A stretch of DNA of 64,000 nucleotides from Intrasporangium oryzae NRRL B-24470 (GTDB lineage Bacteria > Actinomycetota > Actinomycetes > Actinomycetales > Dermatophilaceae). The notes below the pieces were generated by a model. It was given only the letters and a program-made list of their open reading frames with translations. It was not told the DNA's origin and did no database searches. The stretch lies in assembly GCF_000576595.1 (NCBI RefSeq), contig NZ_AWSA01000002.1, positions 101,124 to 165,123 on the forward strand. Reading direction: 5' to 3'. Positions 16,568-25,932 of the stretch are shown in pieces; position 1 is the first letter of the stretch, and every line of letters starts with the position of its first letter. Made by a program: the position numbers and the translations under genes.

Positions 16568-18714
16568 ACCCCTCGTCGACGACGCAGTCGTCACGCACCA
16601 CGCCCGGCAGCGGACCGGCAGCCCGGTCCCGGCACGCCCGCGGCGAGGCGCTCATCCGGCCCGGCCGCACGAGCACGACGTACGCGCAGCTCGCGCGGCA
16701 GCTGGTCACCACCTTCCCCCAAGCCGTCGCCAAGCTCGACCCGCGCCACGTCTGGCGCAGCCCCGTCATGTTCGTCGTGTGGGTCGGCTCGGTGGTCACG
16801 ACCGTGCAGGCCGTCGTCGATCCCTCGTGGTTCGCCTGGGCCGTCGCCGTCTGGCTCTGGGCCACGGTCCTCTTCGCCAACATGGCCGAAGCCGTCGCCG
16901 AGGGCCGTGGCAAGGCCCAGGCGGCCACGTTGCGGGCCACGCGGAAGACGACCACCGCCGAGCGTCGTCTCGCTGACGGTTCCTTGGAGACCGTCGCGGC
17001 CTCGGACCTGGCGATCGGCGACCTCGTCGTCGTCCGACCGAACGAGATCATCCCCGGCGACGGCGACGTCGTCGAGGGCATGGCCACCGTCGATGAGTCG
17101 GCCATCACCGGTGAGTCCGCCCCGGTGATCCGAGAGTCGGGCGGGGACCGGAGCGCCGTCACCGGGGGCACGACCGTGCTGTCGGACAGGATCACCGTGC
17201 GCATCACGACCAAGCCCGGCGAGACCTTCATCGACCGGATGATCGCCCTCGTCGAAGGGGCCTCGCGTCAGAAGACCCCGAACGAGATCGCGCTCACGAT
17301 CCTGCTCACCGTGCTCACGATCATCTTCCTGTTGGCCGTCATGGCGATGCAGCCGATGGCGATCTACTCAGGCCAGCCGCAGTCACCCGTCGTGCTCGTC
17401 GCCCTGCTCGTCTGCCTGATCCCGACCACCATCGGCGCGCTGCTGTCGGCGATCGGCATCGCCGGCATGGACCGCCTCGTGCAGCACAACGTGCTCGCCA
17501 TGTCCGGCCGCGCCGTCGAGGCCGCCGGTGACGTGTCGACGCTGCTGCTCGACAAGACGGGCACCATCACGTACGGCAACCGACGCGCGACCGAGCTGCT
17601 GGCCACCCCTGGCCTCGGCAACGACGGGGTCACCCGAGCGGCATACGTCTCCTCACTCGCGGACGAGACCCCCGAGGGGCGCTCCATCGTCGAGCTGGCG
17701 GCCTCGGCGCTCGACACGCCTTCACGCGAGGCGCTCGATCGGCTGCCCCAGGCCGGAGCGACCTTCGTCGAGTTCAGTGCCGCGACCCGGATGTCGGGCG
17801 CCGACCTGCCCGACGGCACGGCCTACCGCAAGGGCGCCGCCGACTCGGTCGCCCGCTGGGTCAAAGGCCTCGGCGGCGAGATGCCGAGCGGTGTGCTCAC
17901 CGAGGTCGACGGCATCGCGACCTCGGGCGGCACCCCGCTCGCCGTCGCGGTGCAGGAGGCGGGCCAACCGCCACGCGTGCTGGGCGTCATCCACCTCAAG
18001 GACGTCGTCAAGCCCGGCATGAAGGAGCGCTTCGCGCAGCTGCGCTCCATGGGCATCAAGACCGTGATGGTCACGGGCGACAACCCGTTGACCGCCAAGT
18101 CGATCGCGGCCGAGGCGGGGGTCGACGACTTCCTCGCGGAGGCGACCCCGGAAGACAAGATGGCCCTCATCAAGCTCGAGCAGCACGGCGGCCGCCTCAT
18201 CGCCATGACCGGGGACGGCACGAACGACGCGCCGGCGCTGGCCCAGAGCGACGTGGGCGTCGCGATGAACACCGGCACGTCGGCGGCCAAGGAGGCCGCC
18301 AACATGGTCGACCTCGACTCGGACCCGACGAAGCTCATCGACATCGTCTCCATCGGCAAGCAGCTGCTCATCACCCGCGGAGCCCTGACGACGTTCTCGA
18401 TCGCCAACGACATCGCGAAGTACTTCGCGATCATCCCGGCGATGTTCGTCGTCCTCTTTCCCGGGCTCGACGCGCTGAACATCATGGGCCTCGCCTCGCC
18501 GAGATCAGCAATCGTCTCGGCAGTCATCTTCAACGCGCTCATCATCATCGCGCTGATCCCTCTGTCGCTGAGGGGAGTTCGCTATCGCGCAGTCGGCAGC
18601 ACCGCGCTCCTTCGCCGCAACATCCTCATCTACGGCCTGGGCGGCATCATGGCCCCGTTCATCGGGATCAAGCTGATCGACCTGGTCGTGAGCCACCTTC
18701 CCGGAATGATGTGA
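16564..18714 (+). CDS. kdpB: Potassium-transporting ATPase ATP-binding subunit KdpB
   Basis: P-type ATPase of about 716 residues. Phosphorylation motif DKTGT with Asp330, actuator motif [14 protein letters not shown] and the hinge [16 protein letters not shown] are all present. The ~45-residue N-terminal extension rich in Ser, Arg and Gly is typical of actinobacterial KdpB. ATG 16564 overlaps the kdpA stop (ATGA). The gene ends six bases before kdpC. Confidence 0.97.
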   Translation: MNPSSTTQSSRTTPGSGPAARSRHARGEALIRPGRTSTTYAQLARQLVTTFPQAVAKLDPRHVWRSPVMFVVWVGSVVTTVQAVVDPSWFAWAVAVWLWATVLFANMAEAVAEGRGKAQAATLRATRKTTTAERRLADGSLETVAASDLAIGDLVVVRPNEIIPGDGDVVEGMATVDESAITGESAPVIRESGGDRSAVTGGTTVLSDRITVRITTKPGETFIDRMIALVEGASRQKTPNEIALTILLTVLTIIFLLAVMAMQPMAIYSGQPQSPVVLVALLVCLIPTTIGALLSAIGIAGMDRLVQHNVLAMSGRAVEAAGDVSTLLLDKTGTITYGNRRATELLATPGLGNDGVTRAAYVSSLADETPEGRSIVELAASALDTPSREALDRLPQAGATFVEFSAATRMSGADLPDGTAYRKGAADSVARWVKGLGGEMPSGVLTEVDGIATSGGTPLAVAVQEAGQPPRVLGVIHLKDVVKPGMKERFAQLRSMGIKTVMVTGDNPLTAKSIAAEAGVDDFLAEATPEDKMALIKLEQHGGRLIAMTGDGTNDAPALAQSDVGVAMNTGTSAAKEAANMVDLDSDPTKLIDIVSIGKQLLITRGALTTFSIANDIAKYFAIIPAMFVVLFPGLDALNIMGLASPRSAIVSAVIFNALIIIALIPLSLRGVRYRAVGSTALLRRNILIYGLGGIMAPFIGIKLIDLVVSHLPGMM

Positions 18715-18720
18715 TCCGTC

Positions 18721-19302
18721 GTGAACAGCACCCTGAACGCCTTCGTCAAGCAGTCCTGGGCCGGCCTGCGCGCCATGCTCGTCTTCACCGTCCTGTTCGG
18801 TCTGCTCTACCCAGCAATCGTCTGGGGCGTGGGGCAGGTCGTCGCCCGTGACCAGTCCACCGGATCACTCGTCAGCGTCGACGGCACGGTCGTCGGGTCG
18901 TCCCTCGTCGGGCAGCAGTGGACGGGGGCCCAGTGGTTCTGGGGCCGCCCCTCGGCGAGTGCCTACTCAGGCGACACCAGCGGCGGTTCCAACCTCTCCG
19001 GGAGCGCGCTGTCCGAGGAGGTGGCCAAGCGGGCGTCGGCGGTGGGCCTCGACCCGACCAGCGCCCCCGCGGATGCCCTGACCGCATCCGGCAGCGGCCT
19101 CGACCCCGACATCTCCCCTGCGTATGCCGAGTCGCAGGTCGCCCGGGTCGCCGGGGCGCGTGGCCTACCCGTGCAGCAGGTCGCCGACCTGGTTGCCGCG
19201 CACACCAAGGGGCGAGTGGCCGGCTTCCTCGGCGAGCCGCGGGTCAACGTCCTCGAGCTCAACCTTGCCCTCGACCGCCTCGTCGCCTCTCGCCCCGGCT
19301 GA
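18721..19302 (+). CDS. kdpC: Potassium-transporting ATPase subunit KdpC
   Basis: 193-residue subunit with one N-terminal transmembrane helix (AMLVFTVLFGLLYPAIVWGV) and an extracytoplasmic domain. Family motifs: GSLVSVDG, GQQWTGAQWFWGRPS, SGSGLDPDISPAYAE and VNVLELNLALD. It starts with GTG, six bases after the kdpB stop, and is the last structural subunit. A 57-nt gap separates it from kdpD. Confidence 0.95.
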   Translation: MNSTLNAFVKQSWAGLRAMLVFTVLFGLLYPAIVWGVGQVVARDQSTGSLVSVDGTVVGSSLVGQQWTGAQWFWGRPSASAYSGDTSGGSNLSGSALSEEVAKRASAVGLDPTSAPADALTASGSGLDPDISPAYAESQVARVAGARGLPVQQVADLVAAHTKGRVAGFLGEPRVNVLELNLALDRLVASRPG

Positions 19303-19359
19303 GGGCTCCAGGTTGACCGGAAGGGCTCGACGGGCAGGTTCACCTGAAAGGATCGCCGT

Positions 19360-21957
19360 ATGAGGCGTGGACAGCTGCGCATCTATCTCGGGGCGGCGCC
19401 CGGCGTCGGCAAGACGGTCGCGATGCTCGACGAGGCCCACCGTCGGGCCGAGCGCGGCACCGACGTGGTCGTCGGGCTGGTCGAGACGCACGGACGAGCC
19501 CACACGTCGGCGATGCTCGAGGGGCTCGAGGTCCTCCCACGACGCGCGGTGGAGTACCGGGGGGCCCAGCTCGCCGAGCTCGACACGGAGGCCGTCCTCG
19601 CCCGGCGCCCGCAGGTCGTGCTCGTCGACGAGCTCGCGCACACGAACGTCCCCGGATCAGGTCACGAGAAGCGCTGGCAGGACGTCGACGACCTGCTTGA
19701 CGCGGGCATCGACGTCCTGACGACGGTCAACATCCAGCACCTCGAGTCGCTCAACGACGTCGTCGAGGCCATCACCGGGGTGCGCCAGGGCGAGACTGTC
19801 CCCGACGAGGTGGTCCGCCGGGCCGACCAGGTCGAGCTCGTCGACATGACTCCCGAGGCGCTTCGGCGGCGGATGGCCCACGGGAACGTGTACGGCCCCG
19901 ACAAGGTGGACGCGGCCCTGGCCAACTACTTCCGCGTCGGCAACCTCGCTGCGCTGCGCGAGATCGCCCTCCTCTGGCTCGCCGACCGGGTCGACGAGGC
20001 CCTCGAGCGCTACCGCGCCGACCATGGGATCCACGAGCCGTGGCCGGCCCGCGAGCGCGTGGTCGTGGCCCTGACCGGGGGCCCCGAGAGCGAGACTCTG
20101 CTCCGTCGTGCAGCCCGGATCGCGACCCGCGCGGCCGGTGGTGACCTCATCGCCTGCCACGTCCGACCGGCTGAAGGCCTTGCCTCCGCCGATCCCACGT
20201 CACTCACCCGACTGCACCGCTTGGCCGAGGACCTTGGCGCCGACTTCCACGACGTGACCGGCTCCGACGTGGCCAACGCGATCCTGGACCACGCGCGCGG
20301 AGTCAACGCGACCCAGATCGTCGTCGGGGTGAGCCGGCGCAGCCGATGGCAGTCCCTGCTCCGACCGAGCATCGCGTCCGAGGTCGCCGACGGGTCCGGC
20401 GACATCGACGTCCACCTCGTCTCGCACGAGGATGGCCACGCCGGACGCCGAGCCGCCCGCCGCGGAGGCGGCCGGCGTCTCGGCGCCCTGTCCGGCAGAC
20501 GCCGCATCGCGGGGTGGCTGCTCGCCACGGTGGGTCTGGGAGTGCTGACCGCCGTGCTCGTGGCCACCCGCGAACGCCACTCGCTCTCCCTGGACCTGCT
20601 CCTCTACCTCGCGCTCACTGTCGCGTGCGCCCTCGTCGGTGGGATCTGGCCGGCGCTCTTCTGCGCGGTAGCGGGCTCCGTCGTCGTCAACTGGTTCTTC
20701 ACAGAACCGGTCGGCACCTTCACGATCAGCGACCCGCCGAACGCCCTCGCCCTCGCCGTCTTCGTCCTCGTGGCGATGGCCGTGTCCTCGCTCGTCCACG
20801 TCGCCGCGAGGCGCACCGAGCAGGCCGTGGCCGCGCAACGGGAGTCGGCGGCGCTCGCGGCCCTCAGCAGCGACCTGCTCGCCGAGCCCCAACCCCTCCC
20901 GGCCCTGCTGGAGAAGGCCCGGAGTGCCCTGTCGATGAAGACGGCCATCATCGCGGGTCCTCGCGAGGGCCCGGACCACCTTGTGGTGCTCGCGTCAACC
21001 GACCCGGCGCTGCGGCCGGGCGCGCCCGTCCCCGACGGAGTCACGTGGTCGATCGACGAACCCGTCGACGAGGGGGCGCACCTGCTCCTCGCCGGCCCGC
21101 CGGTCGCGGCGCAGGACCAGCGCCTCGTGAGCGCCTACGCCGCCCACGCGACGATCGTGCTCGGACGCGAACGCCTCGCGGCTGCTGCGAGGGAGGCAGC
21201 CGGGCTCGCCCGCGACAACGCGGCCCGGACCACGCTGCTGGCGGCCGTCTCGCACGACCTGCGCACCCCACTCGCGAGCATCAAGGCAGGCGTGTCGATC
21301 CTGCGCCAACCTGGGGTCGTGCTGCCGCCCGAGGACGAGGCGGAGCTGCTGGAGTCGATCGAGGACTCGAGCGACCGGCTCGACTCGCTGATCGGCAACC
21401 TGCTCGACCTCTCCCGGCTCGAGACCGGGACGGTGCGGGCCCACGCGCACGACATCGACGTGCTCGACGCCCTGGTGTCGACGGTGAGGACGACGTCGGA
21501 GCCCGGCCGGGTGGAGATCGCGACCGGGGCCGGGGTGCCGCTCGTCCGCGCCGATCTCGGGCTGCTCGACCGCGTGCTCGCCAATGTCATCGAGAACGCC
21601 CTGCGCCACGGCGGCGACTCCGAGGTGCGCATCACCGCGGGACGGATCGGGGCCACCGTCCAGATCCGGGTCATCGACCGCGGCCCGGGGGTTGCCGAGG
21701 GCGACCGGGAGCGGATCTTCGCCGCGTTCCAGCGGGTCGGCGACACGCCCCAAGGGGAGGGGATCGGCCTCGGGCTCGCCGTGGCCCGTGGTCTCATGGC
21801 GGTCATGGACGGGTCCCTGACGGCGGAGGACACCCCGGGAGGGGGACTGACGATGGTCATCGAGCTGCCCGTGGCCGGATCGCCGGAAACGGGGTCGCAT
21901 GAGACGAAGTCGCACGAGAGGACGTCGACCGACAACGAGCAGGAGCCCGTCCGATGA
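19360..21957 (+). CDS. kdpD: Sensor histidine kinase KdpD
   Basis: 865-residue osmosensitive K+ sensor. N-terminal KdpD domain with Walker A GAAPGVGKT (residues 11-19) and LVDELAHTN; a USP-like domain (~230-370); about four closely spaced membrane helices (DUF4118, ~385-490); a GAF-like region; HisKA with the phospho-acceptor His632 in SHDLRTPLAS; and HATPase_c with N, G1 and G2 boxes (NVIENALRHGG, DRGPGV, GLGLAVARG). AAAGGA lies ~8 nt before ATG 19360. The 57-nt gap after kdpC has two related 12-mers, CAGGTTGACCGG and CAGGTTCACCTG. It overlaps kdpE by 4 nt. Confidence 0.96.
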   Translation: MRRGQLRIYLGAAPGVGKTVAMLDEAHRRAERGTDVVVGLVETHGRAHTSAMLEGLEVLPRRAVEYRGAQLAELDTEAVLARRPQVVLVDELAHTNVPGSGHEKRWQDVDDLLDAGIDVLTTVNIQHLESLNDVVEAITGVRQGETVPDEVVRRADQVELVDMTPEALRRRMAHGNVYGPDKVDAALANYFRVGNLAALREIALLWLADRVDEALERYRADHGIHEPWPARERVVVALTGGPESETLLRRAARIATRAAGGDLIACHVRPAEGLASADPTSLTRLHRLAEDLGADFHDVTGSDVANAILDHARGVNATQIVVGVSRRSRWQSLLRPSIASEVADGSGDIDVHLVSHEDGHAGRRAARRGGGRRLGALSGRRRIAGWLLATVGLGVLTAVLVATRERHSLSLDLLLYLALTVACALVGGIWPALFCAVAGSVVVNWFFTEPVGTFTISDPPNALALAVFVLVAMAVSSLVHVAARRTEQAVAAQRESAALAALSSDLLAEPQPLPALLEKARSALSMKTAIIAGPREGPDHLVVLASTDPALRPGAPVPDGVTWSIDEPVDEGAHLLLAGPPVAAQDQRLVSAYAAHATIVLGRERLAAAAREAAGLARDNAARTTLLAAVSHDLRTPLASIKAGVSILRQPGVVLPPEDEAELLESIEDSSDRLDSLIGNLLDLSRLETGTVRAHAHDIDVLDALVSTVRTTSEPGRVEIATGAGVPLVRADLGLLDRVLANVIENALRHGGDSEVRITAGRIGATVQIRVIDRGPGVAEGDRERIFAAFQRVGDTPQGEGIGLGLAVARGLMAVMDGSLTAEDTPGGGLTMVIELPVAGSPETGSHETKSHERTSTDNEQEPVR

Positions 21958-22634
21958 CGCGCGTCCTCGTCGTCGACGACGACGCCCGCCTGCGCCGGAC
22001 GCTGTCCATCGCCCTGCGGGCGCACTCCCATGAGGTGCTGAGCGCTGCGGACGGGCGCACCGCCCTCCAGGTCATGGGCGAGGACGGTCCACCCGACATC
22101 GTCATCCTCGACCTGGGCCTGCCCGACCTCGACGGCACCGAGGTCCTGCGCCGGATCCGCGCAACCTCGGCCGTCCCGGTCATCGTGCTCTCGGCCCGTC
22201 ACGAGTCGGATGACAAGGTCGAGGCCCTCGACCTCGGGGCCGACGACTACGTCACGAAGCCCTTCGGGGTCGAGGAGCTCCTGGCACGGGTCAGGGCGGC
22301 GATCCGACGCGGAGGCGACGCCGGTCGCCGGATCGGCGTCGTTAGCACCGACGGGATCCGGCTCGACTTCGCCGAGCGACGGGCGAGCGTCGGGGGCGAG
22401 GAGGTCCGGCTCACGCCGACGGAGTGGCGCCTGCTCGAGGCGCTCTGCCGCGAGCCCGGGCACCTCGTGCTCCAGCAGGACCTCCTGCGCGAGGTCTGGG
22501 GACCGTCGTACGGTCGCGAGTCGAACTACCTCCGGGTCTACGCCAACCAGCTCCGCCGCAAGCTCGAGCCGGACCCGGCCGCGCCGCGCCACCTCGTCAC
22601 CGAGCCGGGCCTGGGCTACCGCTTCGTCCTCTGA
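21954..22634 (+). CDS. kdpE: Response regulator KdpE
   Basis: OmpR/PhoB-type regulator of 226 residues. Receiver domain with Asp8-Asp9, phospho-acceptor Asp53 (VILDLGLPD) and Lys in VTKPFG; a C-terminal winged helix ends in LVTEPGLGYRF. It is the partner of KdpD and activates kdpFABC. ATG 21954 overlaps the kdpD stop (ATGA). Its probable target is the set of phased CGTCA repeats at 14756-14792. It is convergent with ftsK, with only 31 nt between and no obvious hairpin. Confidence 0.96.
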   Translation: MTRVLVVDDDARLRRTLSIALRAHSHEVLSAADGRTALQVMGEDGPPDIVILDLGLPDLDGTEVLRRIRATSAVPVIVLSARHESDDKVEALDLGADDYVTKPFGVEELLARVRAAIRRGGDAGRRIGVVSTDGIRLDFAERRASVGGEEVRLTPTEWRLLEALCREPGHLVLQQDLLREVWGPSYGRESNYLRVYANQLRRKLEPDPAAPRHLVTEPGLGYRFVL

Positions 22635-22665
22635 CCCCGCGAGTGGGCCGGTCGACGAGAAGGCC

Positions 22666-25545
22666 TCAGTAACGCTCGTCGCGACGGTCCGTCAGCGACC
22701 AGGCATCCTCGGACTCCTCGTCGTCCTCGTCGACGACCGGGGTCAGGTCGCCGGGCGTCCAGCCGGCGCCGGCTGCGGGCGTGTCACGCCGCTCGCCGCG
22801 CTCGGCGACGAGGGACGCCGTCCGCTGGTGCGCGTTCCCCTCGCCGTCGTATGCCGCCGGGTCGGCTTCCGTCGAGGGCTCGACCTCGACGGGTGGCGGG
22901 GCGTACGGCTCGGACGGCTCGACCTCGTCGGCGGGCTCGTTGGGGTGGGGCACGTCCTCGCCCCGGAGCAGCGCGAGCGTCTGGGGCAGGTCGTCAGGCC
23001 GCACGAGGACGTCACGGGCCTTGCTCCCCTCGCTCGGGCCGACGATGCCCCGCGACTCGAGCAGGTCCATGAGCCGGCCGGCCTTGGCGAAGCCGACGCG
23101 CAGCTTGCGCTGGAGCATCGAGGTCGAGCCGAACTGGGTCGTCACGACGAGCTCGGTCGCCTGGAGCAGGACGTCGAGGTCGTCGCCGATGTCGTCGTCG
23201 ATCTGCTTCTTCGGGGCCGCGACGGTGACGTCCTCGACGTAGTTGGGCTTGAGCTGGGTCGTGACGAACTTGACGACCTCGTGGATCTCGGACTCGTTGA
23301 CCCAGGCGCCCTGGACGCGCATCGGCTTGCTCGCACCCATGGGCAGGAAGAGCGCGTCGCCCTGGCCGATGAGCTTCTCGGCGCCGGGCTGGTCGAGGAC
23401 GACGCGGGAGTCGGCGAGCGAGCTTGTCGCGAACGCCATCCGCGAGGGGACGTTGGCCTTGATGAGGCCGGTGACGACGTCGACCGAAGGGCGCTGGGTG
23501 GCGAGGACGAGGTGGATCCCAGCGGCCCGAGCGAGCTGGGTGATGCGCACGACCGACTCCTCGACGTCGCGCGGGGCCACCATCATGAGGTCGGCCAGCT
23601 CGTCGACGACGACGAGCAGGTAGGGGTAGGTCGTGATCTGGCGCTCGGAGCCCGGGAGCGGCTTGACCTTGCCGGCGCGGACGGCCTTGTTGAAGTCGTC
23701 GACGTGCTTGAACCCGAACGCCGCGAGGTCGTCGTAGCGCTGGTCCATCTCCTTGACGACCCACTGCAGCGCCTCGGCGGCCTTCTTCGGGCTCGTGATG
23801 ATCGGGGTGATGAGGTGCGGGATGCCTTCGTAGGCGGTCAGCTCGACGCGCTTGGGGTCGACGAGGATGAGCCGGACCTCCTCCGGCGTCGAGCGCATGA
23901 GGATCGAGGTGATCATCGAGTTGACGAAGCTCGACTTGCCGGAGCCTGTCGCACCAGCGACGAGCAGGTGCGGCATCTTCGCGAGGTTGGCGATGACGAA
24001 GGCCCCCTCGACGTCCTTGCCGACACCCATGACCATCGGGTGCGCGTTGCTCCGTGCCGTCTGGCTGCGCAGGACATCGCCGAGCGCGACGTTCTCGCGG
24101 TCGAGGTTGGGGATCTCGATGCCGATGGCGGACTTGCCGGGGATCGGGCTGAGGATGCGGACGTCGGCCGACGCGACGGCATACGCGATGTTCTTGGACA
24201 GCGCGGTGACGCGCTCGACCTTGGTGCCGGACCCGAGCTCGACCTCGTAGCGGGTGACGGTCGGACCGCGGGTGAACCCCGTGACCGCCGCGTCGATGTC
24301 GAACTGGTCGAAGACGCCGGTCAGCGACTCGACGACGCGGTCGTTGGTCTCGCTCCGGGTCTTGTGCGGCGGGCCAGGCGTGAGCATCGTCGGGTCGGGC
24401 AGCCGGTAGGTGATGTCGCCACCCAGCGACAGCTGCTCTGCGCGGGCGGGGAGCTCGGAGACCGGCGGGGGCACGAGCTCGGCCTTGGGACTGGCCGCCT
24501 GCGTCACCGGAGCCCCGTGGGTCGTGGGGTCGGTCGCGTCGACGCCCGAGGCCGTCCCGGCGGGCCGCGGCGCGAGGACGCCCGGAGCCGTGGGCCGCTT
24601 CTCGCCCGGGCGCAGGCGGGTCGTCGGCTCCTCGTCGGCGAGCACCTGGGCCGCCTTGCGGAAGGCCTCGTCACCGTCCCGGTCAGAGAGGTCGACGGCG
24701 CGCCGCCGGGCCCGCTTGAGGGCGGCCTCGGGAGCCGACCCGTCTGCGCTGTCGTCCGCGTCCGCAGGCTCGAGCTCGCGGTGGAGGACGAGCGCGCGCA
24801 GCTGGCGCAGCCGTGTCGGGATGAGGTTGACCGGCGTCGCGGTGATGACGAGGAGTCCGAAGAGTCCGAGGAGGCAGAGCAGGAAGGTCGCGCCGTAGAC
24901 GGACACCGCAGCGGCGAGCGGGCTCGAGGCGAGGAAGCCGAGGATGCCTCCCGCCGCGCGCATCCCGTCGGCACCGTCGGGCGGGTTGGGGATGCCGTCG
25001 CTGATGTGGGCCAGCCCGCACGCGGCGAAGGTGAGCGCGATCGTGCCGACGATGATGCGGTTGGTCGCCGCATCATCCTGCGGCGCCCGCAGGAGGCGCA
25101 GGCCGAGAACGAGCAGCACCAGCGGGACGGCATACGCGATGCGACCGAAGGTGCCCGCGAACACGGCGTGGACCGCCTGGCCGAAGACGCCCGACACCCC
25201 CCACCACTCGCGCGACGCGACGACGACCGCGAGCGCGATGAACGTGAAGCCGAGGCCGTCGCGCCGGTGCTCCGGCTCGAGCTCCCTGGCGCTCGTCCCG
25301 ACGCGACGCACGGCGCTCCCCGCCAGGTGCGAGACGCCCATCCACGTCGACTGCACGGCGCGGAACGGGAACGGGAGCCCCCCTTCGCGCGTGCGGGAGG
25401 AGGAGCGGCGAGCGGCCGGCTTGCGGGTCGCGGGACGGGTCGACCGGGCGGCCGGGCGGCGCGACGACGAGCCGCCCGCGGACCCCTTGGCGCGGGCCGT
25501 GGTGCCGGAGCTCGAGCGCGTGCTGCTGGACGGACGTGTCGCCAT
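22666..25545 (-). CDS. ftsK: DNA translocase FtsK
   Basis: Chromosome-segregation motor of about 959 residues. Order of parts: ~70-residue Ser/Arg/Pro-rich cytosolic start, four membrane helices (~85-250), a Pro/Ala-rich linker, the RecA-like motor with Walker A GATGSGKSS (~residues 530-540) and Walker B LLVVVDELADLMM, then a gamma winged-helix domain (STSMLQRKLRVGFAKAGRLM), and finally an unusual ~85-residue acidic tail. ATG 25545 (MATRPSS) is chosen over an upstream in-frame start because TACGGT lies 6 nt upstream, and the longer version would read through the promoter. Confidence 0.95.
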   Translation of the reverse strand: MATRPSSSTRSSSGTTARAKGSAGGSSSRRPAARSTRPATRKPAARRSSSRTREGGLPFPFRAVQSTWMGVSHLAGSAVRRVGTSARELEPEHRRDGLGFTFIALAVVVASREWWGVSGVFGQAVHAVFAGTFGRIAYAVPLVLLVLGLRLLRAPQDDAATNRIIVGTIALTFAACGLAHISDGIPNPPDGADGMRAAGGILGFLASSPLAAAVSVYGATFLLCLLGLFGLLVITATPVNLIPTRLRQLRALVLHRELEPADADDSADGSAPEAALKRARRRAVDLSDRDGDEAFRKAAQVLADEEPTTRLRPGEKRPTAPGVLAPRPAGTASGVDATDPTTHGAPVTQAASPKAELVPPPVSELPARAEQLSLGGDITYRLPDPTMLTPGPPHKTRSETNDRVVESLTGVFDQFDIDAAVTGFTRGPTVTRYEVELGSGTKVERVTALSKNIAYAVASADVRILSPIPGKSAIGIEIPNLDRENVALGDVLRSQTARSNAHPMVMGVGKDVEGAFVIANLAKMPHLLVAGATGSGKSSFVNSMITSILMRSTPEEVRLILVDPKRVELTAYEGIPHLITPIITSPKKAAEALQWVVKEMDQRYDDLAAFGFKHVDDFNKAVRAGKVKPLPGSERQITTYPYLLVVVDELADLMMVAPRDVEESVVRITQLARAAGIHLVLATQRPSVDVVTGLIKANVPSRMAFATSSLADSRVVLDQPGAEKLIGQGDALFLPMGASKPMRVQGAWVNESEIHEVVKFVTTQLKPNYVEDVTVAAPKKQIDDDIGDDLDVLLQATELVVTTQFGSTSMLQRKLRVGFAKAGRLMDLLESRGIVGPSEGSKARDVLVRPDDLPQTLALLRGEDVPHPNEPADEVEPSEPYAPPPVEVEPSTEADPAAYDGEGNAHQRTASLVAERGERRDTPAAGAGWTPGDLTPVVDEDDEESEDAWSLTDRRDERY

Positions 25546-25551
25546 GTTCGC

Positions 25552-25557
25552 ACCGTA
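25552..25557 (-). promoter_or_regulatory. -10 of a predicted leaderless promoter for ftsK
   Basis: TACGGT on the minus strand, 6 nt before ATG 25545; no Shine-Dalgarno. Confidence 0.45.
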
Positions 25558-25730
25558 CGTCAACGCCACGCTGAACTCACGTGTCACACGCGCAACAGGG
25601 GAAACCCCGTGTGCGAAGGACCCCCACGCGCGTCCCACCGAGCCCCACCCGGAGCCCCATCCACGCCCCGTCCGAGGGCCGGCCGGGCCGCCGCCGTCGT
25701 CTCAGATGGCGGTCCCGGGCGGCCGAGGGG

Positions 25731-25760
25731 TGGACACCCGCGGCGCCTGCCCCCTATCTT
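25731..25760 (+). promoter_or_regulatory. Promoter of the SAM-IV leader
   Basis: TGGACA (25731-25736) and TATCTT (25755-25760) are 18 bp apart. The predicted transcription start, about 25767, coincides with the first base of riboswitch helix P1, which supports both calls. Confidence 0.65.
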
Positions 25761-25766
25761 CTCTGG

Positions 25767-25898
25767 CAGGTCATGAGTGCCAGTGACAAGCCCCGGCTCG
25801 CTGGTCAGCAACCCTCCTCCGCGGTGGGGTGCTCCGGGTGACGACCTGGCCGATCCCCGACGCGTTCGTGACGTCGAGGCCCGGCAAGCGCGGACCTG
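25767..25898 (+). ncRNA. SAM-IV riboswitch
   Basis: The conserved SAM-IV core is readable: TCATGAGTGCCAGTGACAAG, then GCCCCGGCTCGCTGG, GCAACCCTCC, CGGTGGGGTGCTCCGGGTGA and GACC, followed by the downstream GGCAAGCGCGG element. P1 pairs CAGGTC (25767-25772) with GACCTG (25843-25848), and CCCCGG/CCGGG offers the pseudoknot. The class binds S-adenosylmethionine and is found in Actinobacteria before sulfur and methionine genes. A GGGTC-CCCC-GACCC hairpin (25907-25920) directly before the Shine-Dalgarno CAGGAG may be the expression platform. A covariance-model search would settle the limits. Confidence 0.85.
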
Positions 25899-25932
25899 CA
25901 CCCGGTGGGTCCCCCGACCCCAGGAGCAGACC

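Larger units (their letters stand above)
25546..25932. other. 387-nt divergent intergenic region between ftsK and the SufS-like gene
   Basis: Contains the ftsK promoter at its left end and, on the plus strand, a promoter plus SAM-IV riboswitch and leader at its right end. Between about 25560 and 25725 I see only GC-rich sequence with short inverted repeats and no small gene I can support. Confidence 0.7.

Noticed and set aside
22635..22665. Terminator between kdpE and ftsK
   Set aside because: The 31-nt gap contains no stable inverted repeat.
22210..25776. Very long plus-strand open frame across kdpE and ftsK
   Set aside because: It runs antisense to ftsK, has no recognisable domain and shows the low-complexity composition of a GC-rich shadow frame.
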